From Silicimonas sp. (GTDB lineage Bacteria > Pseudomonadota > Alphaproteobacteria > Rhodobacterales > Rhodobacteraceae), in NCBI GenBank assembly GCA_022820365.1, contig JAJEFO010000018.1:1-52885 (forward strand): a stretch of DNA of 52,885 nt, in the 5' to 3' direction. This document shows, one piece after another, positions 1-9,300 of this stretch. Made by a program: the position numbers and the translations under genes. How positions within the stretch are numbered: position 1 is the stretch's first letter; the number at the start of each line of letters is the position of its first letter. A model generated the notes under the pieces. The model was not told the DNA's origin and made no database searches. It saw only the letters and a program-made list of their open reading frames with translations.

Positions 1-57
1 GACGTACAATGCGGAATTCACGGGAGAAGGCATGACGGCCAACGGGAATCACTTCTC

Positions 58-275
58 AGGGGGCGCATGACTGAACGGCGCGCAGCGCATTGGCGTGGTC
101 CGGATTGCCCGGAAACGCCACCTCGTTCAGCGTCAGCGCGGTCAGATCGGCGACCAGCGTCGTGAAGCCGTGGGCCTGCAGCCCGTCGGGAGTGCGCCCG
201 GATCTTGATCGCGAGCGGCCGGTCACTGACAACCCGCTTGCGAGCGAAGCATTCGAGACCCGTTTCTTCTGTTTC
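58..275 (-). pseudogene. probable transposase C-terminal remnant
   Basis: Two minus-strand frames, switching near base 200, join into one protein-like stretch: the first part contains RPLAIKIR, and after a frameshift it continues through TPDGLQAHGF and LVADLTALTLNEV. A basic stretch followed by an L/ADL/T-rich helix resembles the C-terminal tail of DDE transposases of the IS1634/IS4 kind. I cannot name the family with certainty. There is no start codon, catalytic core or visible terminal repeat, so at most this is a degraded fragment. It lies 240 bases from a broken recombinase, which supports a mobile-element scar. It could also be an unrelated decayed gene. Confidence 0.3.
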
Positions 276-517
276 AAAGAGTGCGCCCCTAGTCGATGAA
301 TCCCCGAAGCGTGCACCGTACTGCAGGGGCCTCCGTGTCGCGTTTTCCCAATTGCTCGCAGTGCGGTCGCTGCACCTGGGACGTGCCAGCCGTGCCGTGA
401 AGCGGAAGCAACCTCCTGGTCGCATCAGCGACTTTGCAGAAGAGGGGATATGCCATCATGCACATGCACCATGCACCAGCATCTCGGGTCGATTCCGAAA
501 GGTGGCGAAGACGTATG

Positions 518-893
518 CTAAGGGGTCTCCATCCGGCGCAACGTTCGGTGGACGGTCGGTCGCGACACGAAGAAGACCTTGGCGAGATCGCTGATCGAGT
601 ATTCTCCCGTGCCTTGCATTCGCCAGGGCTCTTTCCGTTGCTTTTCTACGGGTTTCGGCTTTTTCCCCCTCAGCTTTCCCATGGCCTTCGCGATCGCCAT
701 GCCTTCGCTGGTGCGCATCCTGATGAGGTCGGCCTCGATCTCGGCGAAGGTGGCGACGATGTTGAAGGACATCTTTCCCATCGGGTCGGAAGGATCATTG
801 ACGGTGGCGCCGAGCGTGCGCTTCAAGCCCTTTCGCTCCAGCTTCCCGGCGATGGCGCGCATCCGGAACGGAGCGGGACAGGCGGTCCAGTTC
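518..893 (-). pseudogene. serine recombinase (resolvase/invertase family), frameshifted fragment
   Basis: The minus strand reads LDRLSRSVPDAR in one frame (about 893 to 857), then shifts to a second frame that continues with GATVNDPSDPMGK, a segment FNIVATFAEIEADLIRMRT and a C-terminal helix-turn-helix (EYSISDLAKVFFVSRPTVHR). These are the conserved core end, long E helix and DNA-binding domain of Tn3-type resolvases and invertases. The N-terminal half with the catalytic serine is not present in any frame upstream, so the gene is both truncated and frameshifted and cannot make a working recombinase. It marks a decayed mobile element next to the chromosomal gene that follows. Confidence 0.72.
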
Positions 894-993
894 GGATCCA
901 TAGTCCAGGCCCCCAACATTCTCACCTGGAAGGAAGGGCTGGCCGAAATTTCCTGCTTCGACCATGGGCTTCGGAAGAGGCAAAACGACAGGG

Positions 994-3318
994 CTAAACA
1001 GAATCCTGTCGCAGCCGCTCCCTGATCTGCTTGGTTGACTCCCTGGCCCCGTCAAGCGCTATCAGGAGGGGCGGCAGGAACAGGAAATCTGCCAGCAGGG
1101 CAATGACAACCGTTATCCCCATCAGCAGGCCAAGCGATTGGTTGCTCGCCATCCCCGATGCACCGAACACGAGGAATCCGAGCGCAAACACGACAGTCGT
1201 TGCAAACAGCGCCTTGCCCACCGAGCGGAGTGCAGACTGCACCGATTCTGACGGCAGGAGGCCCTGATTGCGGGCTCGCAGATACTTGGTCAGGAAGTGA
1301 ATTGTGTCATCGACAATTATTCCGAAGGCCAGGGCGGTCACGACCGAAGCTGCAACACCGATCTCCCCCACTGCATAACCCCAGGCGCCGATCGCCATGG
1401 CGGCAGGAACGAAATTGGGTATCAGGCTGATCAGGCCGTACCGGAGGCTCTTGAAGATGAAGACAAGCAGCAAGGAGACAACCGTCATGGCCACAAAGGT
1501 GCCGATGAGCATTTTTTCGATGTTTCTCTTGATCGAGTATGCCCCGACAAGCGTTACTCCGGTGGCTCCGGTTTCCAGGTTCGATGCGTTCTGCCGCAGC
1601 CAATCCTGCGCACGGTTGTCAAGATCGATCTTCTCCTGTGCGGACAATCTCTTCAGCACGACCGTCATGCGCGTGGCAGACCGTTCGACATCAATGAGAT
1701 TGTTGAGGTCAAGCCCCATCGGAAGGGAAAATTCGTACAGCAACAGGTATTGCGCGGCGAGGTCAGACTCGTCTGGCACCACGTAGTAGTCAGGGTTGTC
1801 GCCATTCAAGTTCTTGTTCAAGCGCTTGAGAATATCGGAAATGGCAAAGACGTGGGCGACTTCCGGCTGTGCTTTGTACCATGAGGCGAAGGCATCGACA
1901 TCACGCAGATAGTCGACATCCGTGATGCCTCCCTCCTTGCCGGAGTTGAGTGAATACTCGAACGGTTCCAGTCCGACAAAGTTCTCGCTGATGAAGTCAG
2001 TGGATCGACGGTATTCGTAGCTGCTGTCGAGAATTTCGAGAGGATTTTCGTTGAGTTCGATCCGTGAAATGCCGGCTATCAGCACGACGACAACTGCCCC
2101 GAAAGAAAACAGCAGAGCAACGTGGTGAGAGACGACAAATCGCCCGAACAGATCAAAGAAGGTGCGATTGCCTTCGCGCAGAGGCCGAGCGCTCACTGGA
2201 AGGATCGAAAGCAATGCAGGCAACAGCGTGACTGAATAAACGAAAGCGCACATCGCGCCGAACGCAACGATGTTGCCCATGACGCGAAACGGCGGCATCT
2301 CGGAAAAGTTCAAGCTCAGGAAACCGATCGCGGTCGTGAGTGAAGTGAGGAATACCGGCCACATGTTTGACCGAATGGAATGTACGACCGCCTGCCTCCG
2401 ATCCATGCCCTGACGCATCTGAGCAAGCATTCCCTCAATGATGTGCATGGAGTGTGCGACTGCAACTGCCATCAAGACGAACAACGCTGCACCGCTTTCG
2501 CCGTAAAGCTTCAGGCCGGCCCAACCGGCGAATCCAAGTCCTGACATGATGACCGCAACCAGCATGATGACGATTGCACCCACCGCTGATATCGATCGCA
2601 GCAATGCGAACGCTACGACCAGCATTGTCAGAAACGCGATCGGCCCAAGCTTCCCCATTTCTTCATTAAGCGCATCGCGAACGGACCGGTTGAGAAAGAG
2701 TTCGCCGGTGAGGTGGTATTCGATGCTTGGATGGCTGGCACTTGCTTCGGCGGCGGTGCCGCGCAGAAAGTCGACCGCGTCCACTTTGGCCTGTTGTCGG
2801 CTGACTTCCGGTAGCACGACATTGACCGTCAGCCCAGCGACGCGCCCATCCCGGGCGACGAAGCGACCAGCTATCTCTTCCGTTCCAAGCGCGATTTCCT
2901 TGATCCGCTCCAGGTCACTCTCAGTCAGCCCGGCGGCGTCTTCGACCAGTGACTCGACGATGAGCTCGTCTCCGACCGCCCAACTGTGTGAGTAGTTGGT
3001 GATCGAGTCGACGCGTGTAACGTAAGGAGTATGCCAAAGCTGCTCAGTCATCTCCTCGACAGCCATGAGAGCTTCGCGCGTGAAAATGGTGCCATCCTTT
3101 GGCGCCAGGGCAACAAGGAGGGAATCGGACAGCGCGTAGGTTTCTTCCAACTGGTCTAGAGCGACGACACGCGGGTCGTCCTTGCTGAAGTGGTTTCGGA
3201 AATCTACGTCGACCTCGACCAGGCGCACGGTGCCCGCAGAAATCAAGAAAATTGCAAGCACCGAAACCAGCACCGTGAGCCACCTCCGGCTCATCGCGAG
3301 TGAAATGAAGGTCTCCAT
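994..3318 (-). CDS. RND superfamily exporter (HAE3/MMPL-like)
   Basis: A 774-residue inner-membrane protein: a first transmembrane helix right after the start (RRWLTVLVSVLAIFLIS), a large periplasmic loop with a WXXGDELIVESLV segment, a block of about five helices with a GxxxxxxHSMHIIEG motif, a second loop, and a second helix block containing FGIIVDDTIHFL. This duplicated layout and the D-D-x-x-H-F motif fit the hydrophobe/amphiphile efflux-3 and MMPL group of proton-driven exporters, often involved in lipid or hopanoid transport. Several in-frame starts exist; ATG 3318 is chosen because family members begin a few residues before the first helix. The gene has no adaptor neighbour. Substrate unknown. 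Confidence 0.85.
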   Translation of the reverse strand: METFISLAMSRRWLTVLVSVLAIFLISAGTVRLVEVDVDFRNHFSKDDPRVVALDQLEETYALSDSLLVALAPKDGTIFTREALMAVEEMTEQLWHTPYVTRVDSITNYSHSWAVGDELIVESLVEDAAGLTESDLERIKEIALGTEEIAGRFVARDGRVAGLTVNVVLPEVSRQQAKVDAVDFLRGTAAEASASHPSIEYHLTGELFLNRSVRDALNEEMGKLGPIAFLTMLVVAFALLRSISAVGAIVIMLVAVIMSGLGFAGWAGLKLYGESGAALFVLMAVAVAHSMHIIEGMLAQMRQGMDRRQAVVHSIRSNMWPVFLTSLTTAIGFLSLNFSEMPPFRVMGNIVAFGAMCAFVYSVTLLPALLSILPVSARPLREGNRTFFDLFGRFVVSHHVALLFSFGAVVVVLIAGISRIELNENPLEILDSSYEYRRSTDFISENFVGLEPFEYSLNSGKEGGITDVDYLRDVDAFASWYKAQPEVAHVFAISDILKRLNKNLNGDNPDYYVVPDESDLAAQYLLLYEFSLPMGLDLNNLIDVERSATRMTVVLKRLSAQEKIDLDNRAQDWLRQNASNLETGATGVTLVGAYSIKRNIEKMLIGTFVAMTVVSLLLVFIFKSLRYGLISLIPNFVPAAMAIGAWGYAVGEIGVAASVVTALAFGIIVDDTIHFLTKYLRARNQGLLPSESVQSALRSVGKALFATTVVFALGFLVFGASGMASNQSLGLLMGITVVIALLADFLFLPPLLIALDGARESTKQIRERLRQDSV

Positions 3319-3534
3319 GGTCACGTTTTGCGTATCGTGCAGGCAGTGGACAGTGTCAATTGACCACCCTGCCAAATTTGCGGGATCGGTGGCCGGCACT
3401 CCATGAAAGTCCCGGTTGCGCGCGCGGCGACATGGAGAACCGGATCTCAGAGCACCATCTTGACCTGTTCGCCGACTGCGCTTCGACTGTGCTCACTTCA
3501 ATGCGCTTGCCTCGAAGATTGGTCCGCGCCTGCC

Positions 3535-4062
3535 TCAACGAATGAACTGATCGACATAGTCTTCGCCCAATCCGACATCCGCGTAGTGCTTTCGGCACAT
3601 GTCGATCTTCGTGAAGACGTCTTCATAGCCTTGGACCTTTCCATACGGGTCCACGTAGATCATCACGCCGTTTACCTGGAAATAGGTGATCATCTCGTCC
3701 ACATCCTCGGGTACGACCAATGTATGCGTCTCGCCCGGGGCTTCGAACACGTATGAGCCTTCGCGTGCCACCCAGTCATGTTCGAGGTAGTGCCAGCTTC
3801 CTTTCAGGACGAACCCGTGCACCGGCTGCGGATGCCGGTGGCGCGACAGGAATCCGGACTGGCGAACCCGCAGCAGGTTCATCCAGTATCCATGGCTTCG
3901 GTTCAGGCACAGCGGCCGGAAGGACACTGTGTCGGTTTGTGGCACCCATAGGCGCTCATCCTCCGGGATGGCATCCGCTATGATGATTTCATCCAGCGCA
4001 TCCCTCGGGAAGGGCAGTTGATAAGGTGTCATCGGATTCTTATCTACGGATTCAATGGGCAT
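3535..4062 (-). CDS. cupin, 2,4'-dihydroxyacetophenone dioxygenase family
   Basis: A 175-residue single-domain cupin. Metal-site features are visible: the RHRHPQPVHGFVLKG stretch and the later APGETHTLVVP stretch supply the His/Glu ligands of the two cupin motifs. The overall pattern (LWVPQTD, WMNLLRVRQSGF, WHYLEHDWVA, EMITYFQVNG) matches the family named after 2,4'-dihydroxyacetophenone dioxygenase, an iron enzyme that cleaves a C-C bond next to an aromatic ring. The true substrate of this member is not evident. It starts 5 nt after the stop of the upstream SDR gene, so the two are probably co-transcribed. ATG 4032 is an alternative start. Confidence 0.75.
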   Translation of the reverse strand: MPIESVDKNPMTPYQLPFPRDALDEIIIADAIPEDERLWVPQTDTVSFRPLCLNRSHGYWMNLLRVRQSGFLSRHRHPQPVHGFVLKGSWHYLEHDWVAREGSYVFEAPGETHTLVVPEDVDEMITYFQVNGVMIYVDPYGKVQGYEDVFTKIDMCRKHYADVGLGEDYVDQFIR

Positions 4063-4067
4063 GTCGT

Positions 4068-4772
4068 TCACATCGCGGAATAGCCGCCGTCCACAGGATA
4101 GGTTGCGCCGGTCACGAATGAAGCTTCCTCCGAAAGCAGCCAGGCTGCAAGGGCACCGACCTCGGCGGGTTGGCCCCAACGAGCGAGAGGGGTTCGGTTC
4201 ATGATGATGGGTTCGCGCGAATCGTCACCGCGAATGGCTTCGGTCATCGGTGTTTCGATCCATCCGGGTGCAATGGCGTTCACGCGAATGCCGTCGGACC
4301 CCCACTTGCCTGCGAGTGCCTTGGTCAGCTGGGCCACGGCACCCTTTGACGCGGTGTAGGCTGGCGCGTGCGGTCCGCCAAAGTACGTGTACATCGATCC
4401 GGTGTTCACGATCGCGCCGCCGCCGGCGGCGAGCAGCGGGTGCGCAGCAAGGCAGCATCGCATCGTTCCGGTGAGGTTGACGTCGATTACTTTCCGGAAG
4501 GTGTCCAGATCGAATTCGCCGAGCTTCCTGATGATGCCGGCACAGTTCACAAGGCCGTCCAAGGATGTGAGGCCCTCGAAGAAGGCTTCGACCGCATCGT
4601 CGTCGGTGACGTCCAGGGACACCGCCGAGGCACCCGGCGCAGCTTCGAGGTACTTTTCGACTTCGCCCGCCGTGGCACCAGTGACGGTCACCTCCCAGCC
4701 CTTGTCGGCAAGAACTCGCGCGATACCGGCTCCAATCCCGCCCGTGCCGCCGATGATTGCGGTCTTTGGCAT
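4068..4772 (-). CDS. short-chain dehydrogenase/reductase (SDR)
   Basis: A 234-residue classical SDR. Visible are the N-terminal nucleotide-binding motif GGTGGIGAG, the NCAG motif, the catalytic Ser in NTGSMYTY, the catalytic YTASK pair, and the NAIAPGWIETPM segment that follows strand 6. It presumably oxidises or reduces a hydroxyl/carbonyl group using NAD(P). Start ATG 4772 is supported by a GAGGGG ribosome-binding site about 4 nt upstream. It is the first gene of a two-gene operon with the cupin, which suggests a shared small-molecule catabolic step. Substrate not determinable. Confidence 0.85.
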   Translation of the reverse strand: MPKTAIIGGTGGIGAGIARVLADKGWEVTVTGATAGEVEKYLEAAPGASAVSLDVTDDDAVEAFFEGLTSLDGLVNCAGIIRKLGEFDLDTFRKVIDVNLTGTMRCCLAAHPLLAAGGGAIVNTGSMYTYFGGPHAPAYTASKGAVAQLTKALAGKWGSDGIRVNAIAPGWIETPMTEAIRGDDSREPIIMNRTPLARWGQPAEVGALAAWLLSEEASFVTGATYPVDGGYSAM

Positions 4773-4930
4773 GACGCCCCTCGTTTCGGCGCCGTCACTG
4801 GTCCGTTCCGGCGTGCCGGGAGCATTCTGCAAATCTACGGGATTTTCCAGAAATTTCTTGGCTCTGCCTTGACCCGACCGGCAACCCTGCGCAGGTAGTG
4901 TACATCAAGTCAACAGAAGGGAACCCAACA

Positions 4931-5530
4931 ATGGCATTCGATCTTCCCGATCTTCCGTACGCACACGATGCACTGGCCTCGAAAGGGATGAGCGCCGAGA
5001 CGCTCGAGTTTCATCACGACCTCCATCACAAGGCCTATGTCGACAACGGCAACAAGCTGATCGCCGGCACCGAATGGGACGGCAAGTCACTTGAGGAGAT
5101 TGTCGCGGGTACGTATGACGCGAGTGCGGTTGCGCAGAATGGCATTTTCAACAACATCAGCCAGCTTTGGAACCACAACCAGTTCTGGGAAATGATGGGG
5201 CCGGGCGACAATGGCATGCCGGGCGAACTTGAAAGAGCGCTTGTTGACAGCTTTGGATCGGTAGACGAGTTCAAGTCCCAGTTTGCCGCCGCCGGTGCCG
5301 GACAGTTCGGCTCGGGTTGGGCATGGCTTGTCAAGAATTCGGATGGCTCCCTTGCTGTGACCAAGACCGAGAACGGTGTGAACCCGCTTTGCTTCGGACA
5401 GGTCGCGCTGCTCGGATGCGACGTTTGGGAGCATTCCTACTACATCGACTTCCGGAACAAGCGCCCGGCCTATCTGGACAACTTCCTGAACAACCTCGTG
5501 AACTGGGAAAACGTGGCAGGCCGCATGTAA
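4931..5530 (+). CDS. sodB: superoxide dismutase, Fe/Mn family
   Basis: A 199-residue cytoplasmic enzyme that converts superoxide to oxygen and peroxide. The four metal ligands are visible: His28 in EFHHDLHH, His82 in LWNHNQFW, and Asp164 and His168 in CDVWEH. The N-terminal helical hairpin and C-terminal alpha/beta domain are complete. The start ATG 4931 follows a GAAGGGA ribosome-binding site; an upstream in-frame start at 4898 lacks this. Alphaproteobacterial homologues are generally called SodB (iron type), but iron and manganese forms cannot be separated safely from sequence alone. Monocistronic, divergent from the SDR operon. Confidence 0.95.
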   Translation: MAFDLPDLPYAHDALASKGMSAETLEFHHDLHHKAYVDNGNKLIAGTEWDGKSLEEIVAGTYDASAVAQNGIFNNISQLWNHNQFWEMMGPGDNGMPGELERALVDSFGSVDEFKSQFAAAGAGQFGSGWAWLVKNSDGSLAVTKTENGVNPLCFGQVALLGCDVWEHSYYIDFRNKRPAYLDNFLNNLVNWENVAGRM

Positions 5531-5551
5531 TCCTCCACGACCGCTGCTTCG

Positions 5552-5578
5552 GCCCGTCGGTGCGTTTTGCCGACGGGC
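5552..5578 (+). terminator. hairpin after sodB
   Basis: A perfect 9-bp stem (GCCCGTCGG paired with CCGACGGGC) with a 9-nt loop sits 21 nt after the sodB stop, between two convergent genes. No U-tract follows on either strand, so it may terminate weakly or protect the mRNA 3' end. Confidence 0.5.
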
Positions 5579-5664
5579 GCATGTAAGGTCCGCTGCTTTC
5601 GCTGCCGCAATTAACGGAGTCAAGTTTGCGGAGAGATTTGCCTCAGATCCGGGCGCGCGGAACT

Positions 5665-6240
5665 TTATCCTTGGTGGGATTCGCGTACTGACCGCCTCAA
5701 TTCGGCTACCAGTTCATCCACATCCGGCATCGCCTTAACCAGGTCGCCCAAGCTTGGGTCCGCGAATCCCTCGGCAATCACGTGACCGATGAGCGCGAGG
5801 AGTGGTTGCCAGTATCCCTCAATGTCGACCAGATAGACCGGTTTTTCATGCAGCCCGAGCTGCGCCCAGGTCAGGACCTCGAAGAATTCGTCCAGCGAGC
5901 CCGCACCACCGGGCAGGACGGCCACCGCGTCCGCGTTCATCAGCATGATCTTCTTTCGCTCATGCATGGTTTCGGTGATGATCCGTTCGCCGATGCACCT
6001 GTCGGGAGCTTCGGTTGCCAGCAGGTGGGTCGGAATCACGCCGATCGCGGCGGCACCGGCGGCAGTCGCTGCATCGGCCACGGCTCCCATGATTCCCACG
6101 TCGCCGGCGCCATAGACAAGACGCCATCCGTTTTCGCCAATGGCCCGTCCGAGGTCACGGGCTGACTGCATGTAATTCGGGTTTCGTCCGTCACGAGCGC
6201 CGCAATAGACGCAGAGCGAAAAGGGGGCCGTTCGGGTCAT
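5665..6240 (-). CDS. LOG family protein (TIGR00730), putative nucleotide phosphoribohydrolase
   Basis: A 191-residue Rossmann-fold protein. Family members hydrolyse cytokinin riboside 5'-monophosphates or related nucleoside monophosphates to the base and ribose 5-phosphate. The start matches the family pattern FSLCVYCGARDG. The nucleotide loop YGAGDVGIMG corresponds to the usual GGGxxGLMG, and the signature PGGAGSLDEFFEVLTW corresponds to PGGxGTxxE with Ser in place of Thr. The physiological role in bacteria is unclear, possibly nucleotide turnover. It converges on sodB and is divergent from the LysM gene 128 bases away. Confidence 0.88.
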   Translation of the reverse strand: MTRTAPFSLCVYCGARDGRNPNYMQSARDLGRAIGENGWRLVYGAGDVGIMGAVADAATAAGAAAIGVIPTHLLATEAPDRCIGERIITETMHERKKIMLMNADAVAVLPGGAGSLDEFFEVLTWAQLGLHEKPVYLVDIEGYWQPLLALIGHVIAEGFADPSLGDLVKAMPDVDELVAELRRSVRESHQG

Positions 6241-6368
6241 GCTGCTGCCATTGTTCGCAAAAGGTGTTTTGACCCCTGTTAGCGGCGTTGATATTGTCGC
6301 TCAAGCGCCTGGTGGTAATTTGCTGTGAGACACTGGCCCGAACCAGACCCTGAGGGAGAAAGCAAGTC

Positions 6369-9300
6369 GTGAAGCCAATTTGGAAAGGCGCCATTGCTGC
6401 CGTCACCATTGCCCTCTTGCTGGCCATTCTTTGGATAGTGCTGCTGCCTGAGAGTCCGATCACTGGAGACGGAACCGATTCTTCCGTCACGACGGAGTCT
6501 GCCGACGACTTGGATTCGGCGGATGTTCCGGACGCGGACAGCGTTGCAACTGCGGACCCTGCGGAACCGGTGGCGCCTGCGACGGACGACGCTCCGGCCC
6601 CCGAGGGAGAGGTGACGGCGGAATCGACGGATGATGCGGAAACGACGGCACCGGAGAGCGTTGCAGCCACGGAGCCCGCGGAACCGGCGGCGCCTGCGAC
6701 GGACGACGCTCCGGCCCCCGAGGGCGAGGTGACGGCGGAAACGGCGGATGATGCGGAAACGACGGCACCGGAGAGCGTTGCAGCCACGGAGCCCGCGGAA
6801 CCGGCGGCGCCTGCGACGGACGACGCTCCGGCCCCCGAGGGCGAGGTGACGGCGGAAACGGCGGATGATGCGAAAACGACGGCACCGGAGAGCGTTGCAG
6901 CCACGGAGCCCGCGGAACCGGCGGCGCCTGCGACGGACGACGCTCCGGCCCCCGAGGGCGAGGTGACGGCGGAATCGGAGGATGTTGCGGAAACGACGGC
7001 ACCGGAGAGCGTTGCAGCCACGGACCCTGCGGAACCGGCGGCACCTGCATCGGATGACGGCCTAATCGCCGAGGGCGAAGTGACGGCGGAATCGGCGGAC
7101 ACTTCCGAAACGACGTCACCGGAGAGCGTTGCAGCTACGGACCCCGCGGAACCGGTCACACCTGCAGCGGATGACGGTCTGACCTCCGAGGGCGAAGTGA
7201 CGGCGGAAACGGCAGACCTTCCAGAAATGACGGAATCAGAAGTCGTTGCAGCCAGGGATCCGGTGGAATCGACGGCACCTGTGGAGGACGGCGACCGGAC
7301 CGCCGAGTGCGAGGTGATGGCGGAATCGACAGACGCGTCGGATCAGGAATGCATTGCACCCACGGAGACTGCGAAACCGGTGATGCCGGCGAAGGGCGAC
7401 GACCCGATCGCCGAGGTCGAAGCGACTACAGAGACTGCAGAATCGGAGGGCGTTACGGAAGCGACGACACCGGAGAGCGTTGCAGCCACGGACCCTGCGG
7501 CACCGGTGGCACCTGCAGCGGATGACGGTCTGGCCGCCGAAGGCGAAGTGACGGCGGAAGCAGCGGACATTCCTGATACGACGGAATCGGAAAGAGTTGC
7601 AGCCGCAGACCCCGTGGAACCGACGGCACCTGTCGCGGACGGCGACCGGACCACCGAGTGCGAGGTGATGGCGGAATCGACGGACGCGCCGGATCAGGAA
7701 TGCATTGCACCCACGGAGACTGCGAAACCGGAGATTCCGACGAAAGGCGACGGCCTGATCGCAGAAGACGAAGCGACTGCGGAAACTGCAGAATCGGAGG
7801 ACGTTACGGAAACGACGGCACCGGAGAGCGTTGTAGCCAGGGATCCTGCGGAATCGGCGGTGCCTTCGGCTGATGACGGCCCGACCATCGAGCGCGAGGT
7901 GACGGCGGAATCGGAGGATGTTGCGGAAACGACGGCACCGGAGAGCGTTGCAGCCAGGGATCCTGCGGAATCGGCGGTGCCTTCGGCTGATGACGGCCCG
8001 ACCATCGAGAGCGAGGTGACGGCGGAATCGGAGGATGTTGCGGAAACGACGGCACCGGAGAGCGTTGCAGCCAGGGATCCTGCGGAACCGGCGGTGCCTT
8101 CGACGGATGGCGGCCCGACCGTCGAGAGCGAGGTGACGGCGGAATCGGAGGATGTTGCGGAAACGACGGCACCGGAGAGCGTTGCAGCCAGGGATCCTGC
8201 GGAACCGGTGGTGCCTTCCACGGATGACGGCCCGACCGTCGAGAGCGACGTGATGGTGGAATCGGTGGATACTTCCGAAACGACGGCACCGGAGAGCGTT
8301 GCGGCCGCGGTCTCGTCTGATGAGGTGGCACCAGTTGATGGCGCAGCAACTGAATTGACCGCGTCGATCACGCAGAGCATCGCAACGTTTGACATTGTCC
8401 GCATCGAACCCGGCGGTAGTGCGGTCATCGCAGGGCGTGGAGTCGAAGGAGGAGCAACGGTTTCGCTGTACCTGAATGGGGAACCGGTCGGGGAGGCCAT
8501 CGCGGATCGATCTGGCAACTTCGTGATTTTCGCCGAAGTCGGCGTGTCTGATCTGCCTCGTGAATTGACGCTGACTGAGACCCGCCTGGACGGCACAATC
8601 CTCGAAGGCGCATTGTCCCTGATTCTGGGACCCGTTGCGCCGGTGAGGATTGCAATTGACGTTGATGCAGCCAGCGACGAATCTTCAGAGATCGACGCGA
8701 CCGCCTCAACTGACCAGGCAGCGCAGCCTGATGCCGAGCAGACCGCATCGGCTGCCATTTCAACCAAGCAGGCATCGGAGCCCGACGCCGATCAGACTGC
8801 ACCGGCCGTCGCCTCGACCGATCAGGCAGAACAGTCCGACGTCGAGCAAATCGCGTCGGCCGCCGTTGCAACCGAGCAGGCGGCACAGCCCGAAGTCGAA
8901 CAGACGGCATCGGCTGCCGCCTCAAGCGGTCAGGCAGAACAGTCGGATGGACGGCAAGACAGGCCGACCGTTCTTCTCTCCGACGAGAGCGGCGTCCAGG
9001 TTGTTCAGGATTCCGGAGACGACCCCGAAATTCCGGAGAACGTCTCCGTGGACACAATCGCCTACGACGAGAAGGGTGAAGTCACCGTCGGTGGACGTGC
9101 GACTGGTACGGAATCGGTTCGAATCTATCTGGACAACAAGGACCTTGTCGATGCCGATGTGGGCGCGGGCGGTCAGTGGCGCACGCCGTTACCGGATGTC
9201 GATACCGGCACCTACACGCTTCGAGTCGATGAGCTAAATGCGGAAGGCAGGGTGATTTCGCGTGTGGAGACTCCGTTTCTCCGTGAAGCTGTCGAAGACA

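Noticed and set aside
6537-8298. CRISPR array
   Set aside because: The period is 117 bp with contiguous coding repeats and no spacer structure.
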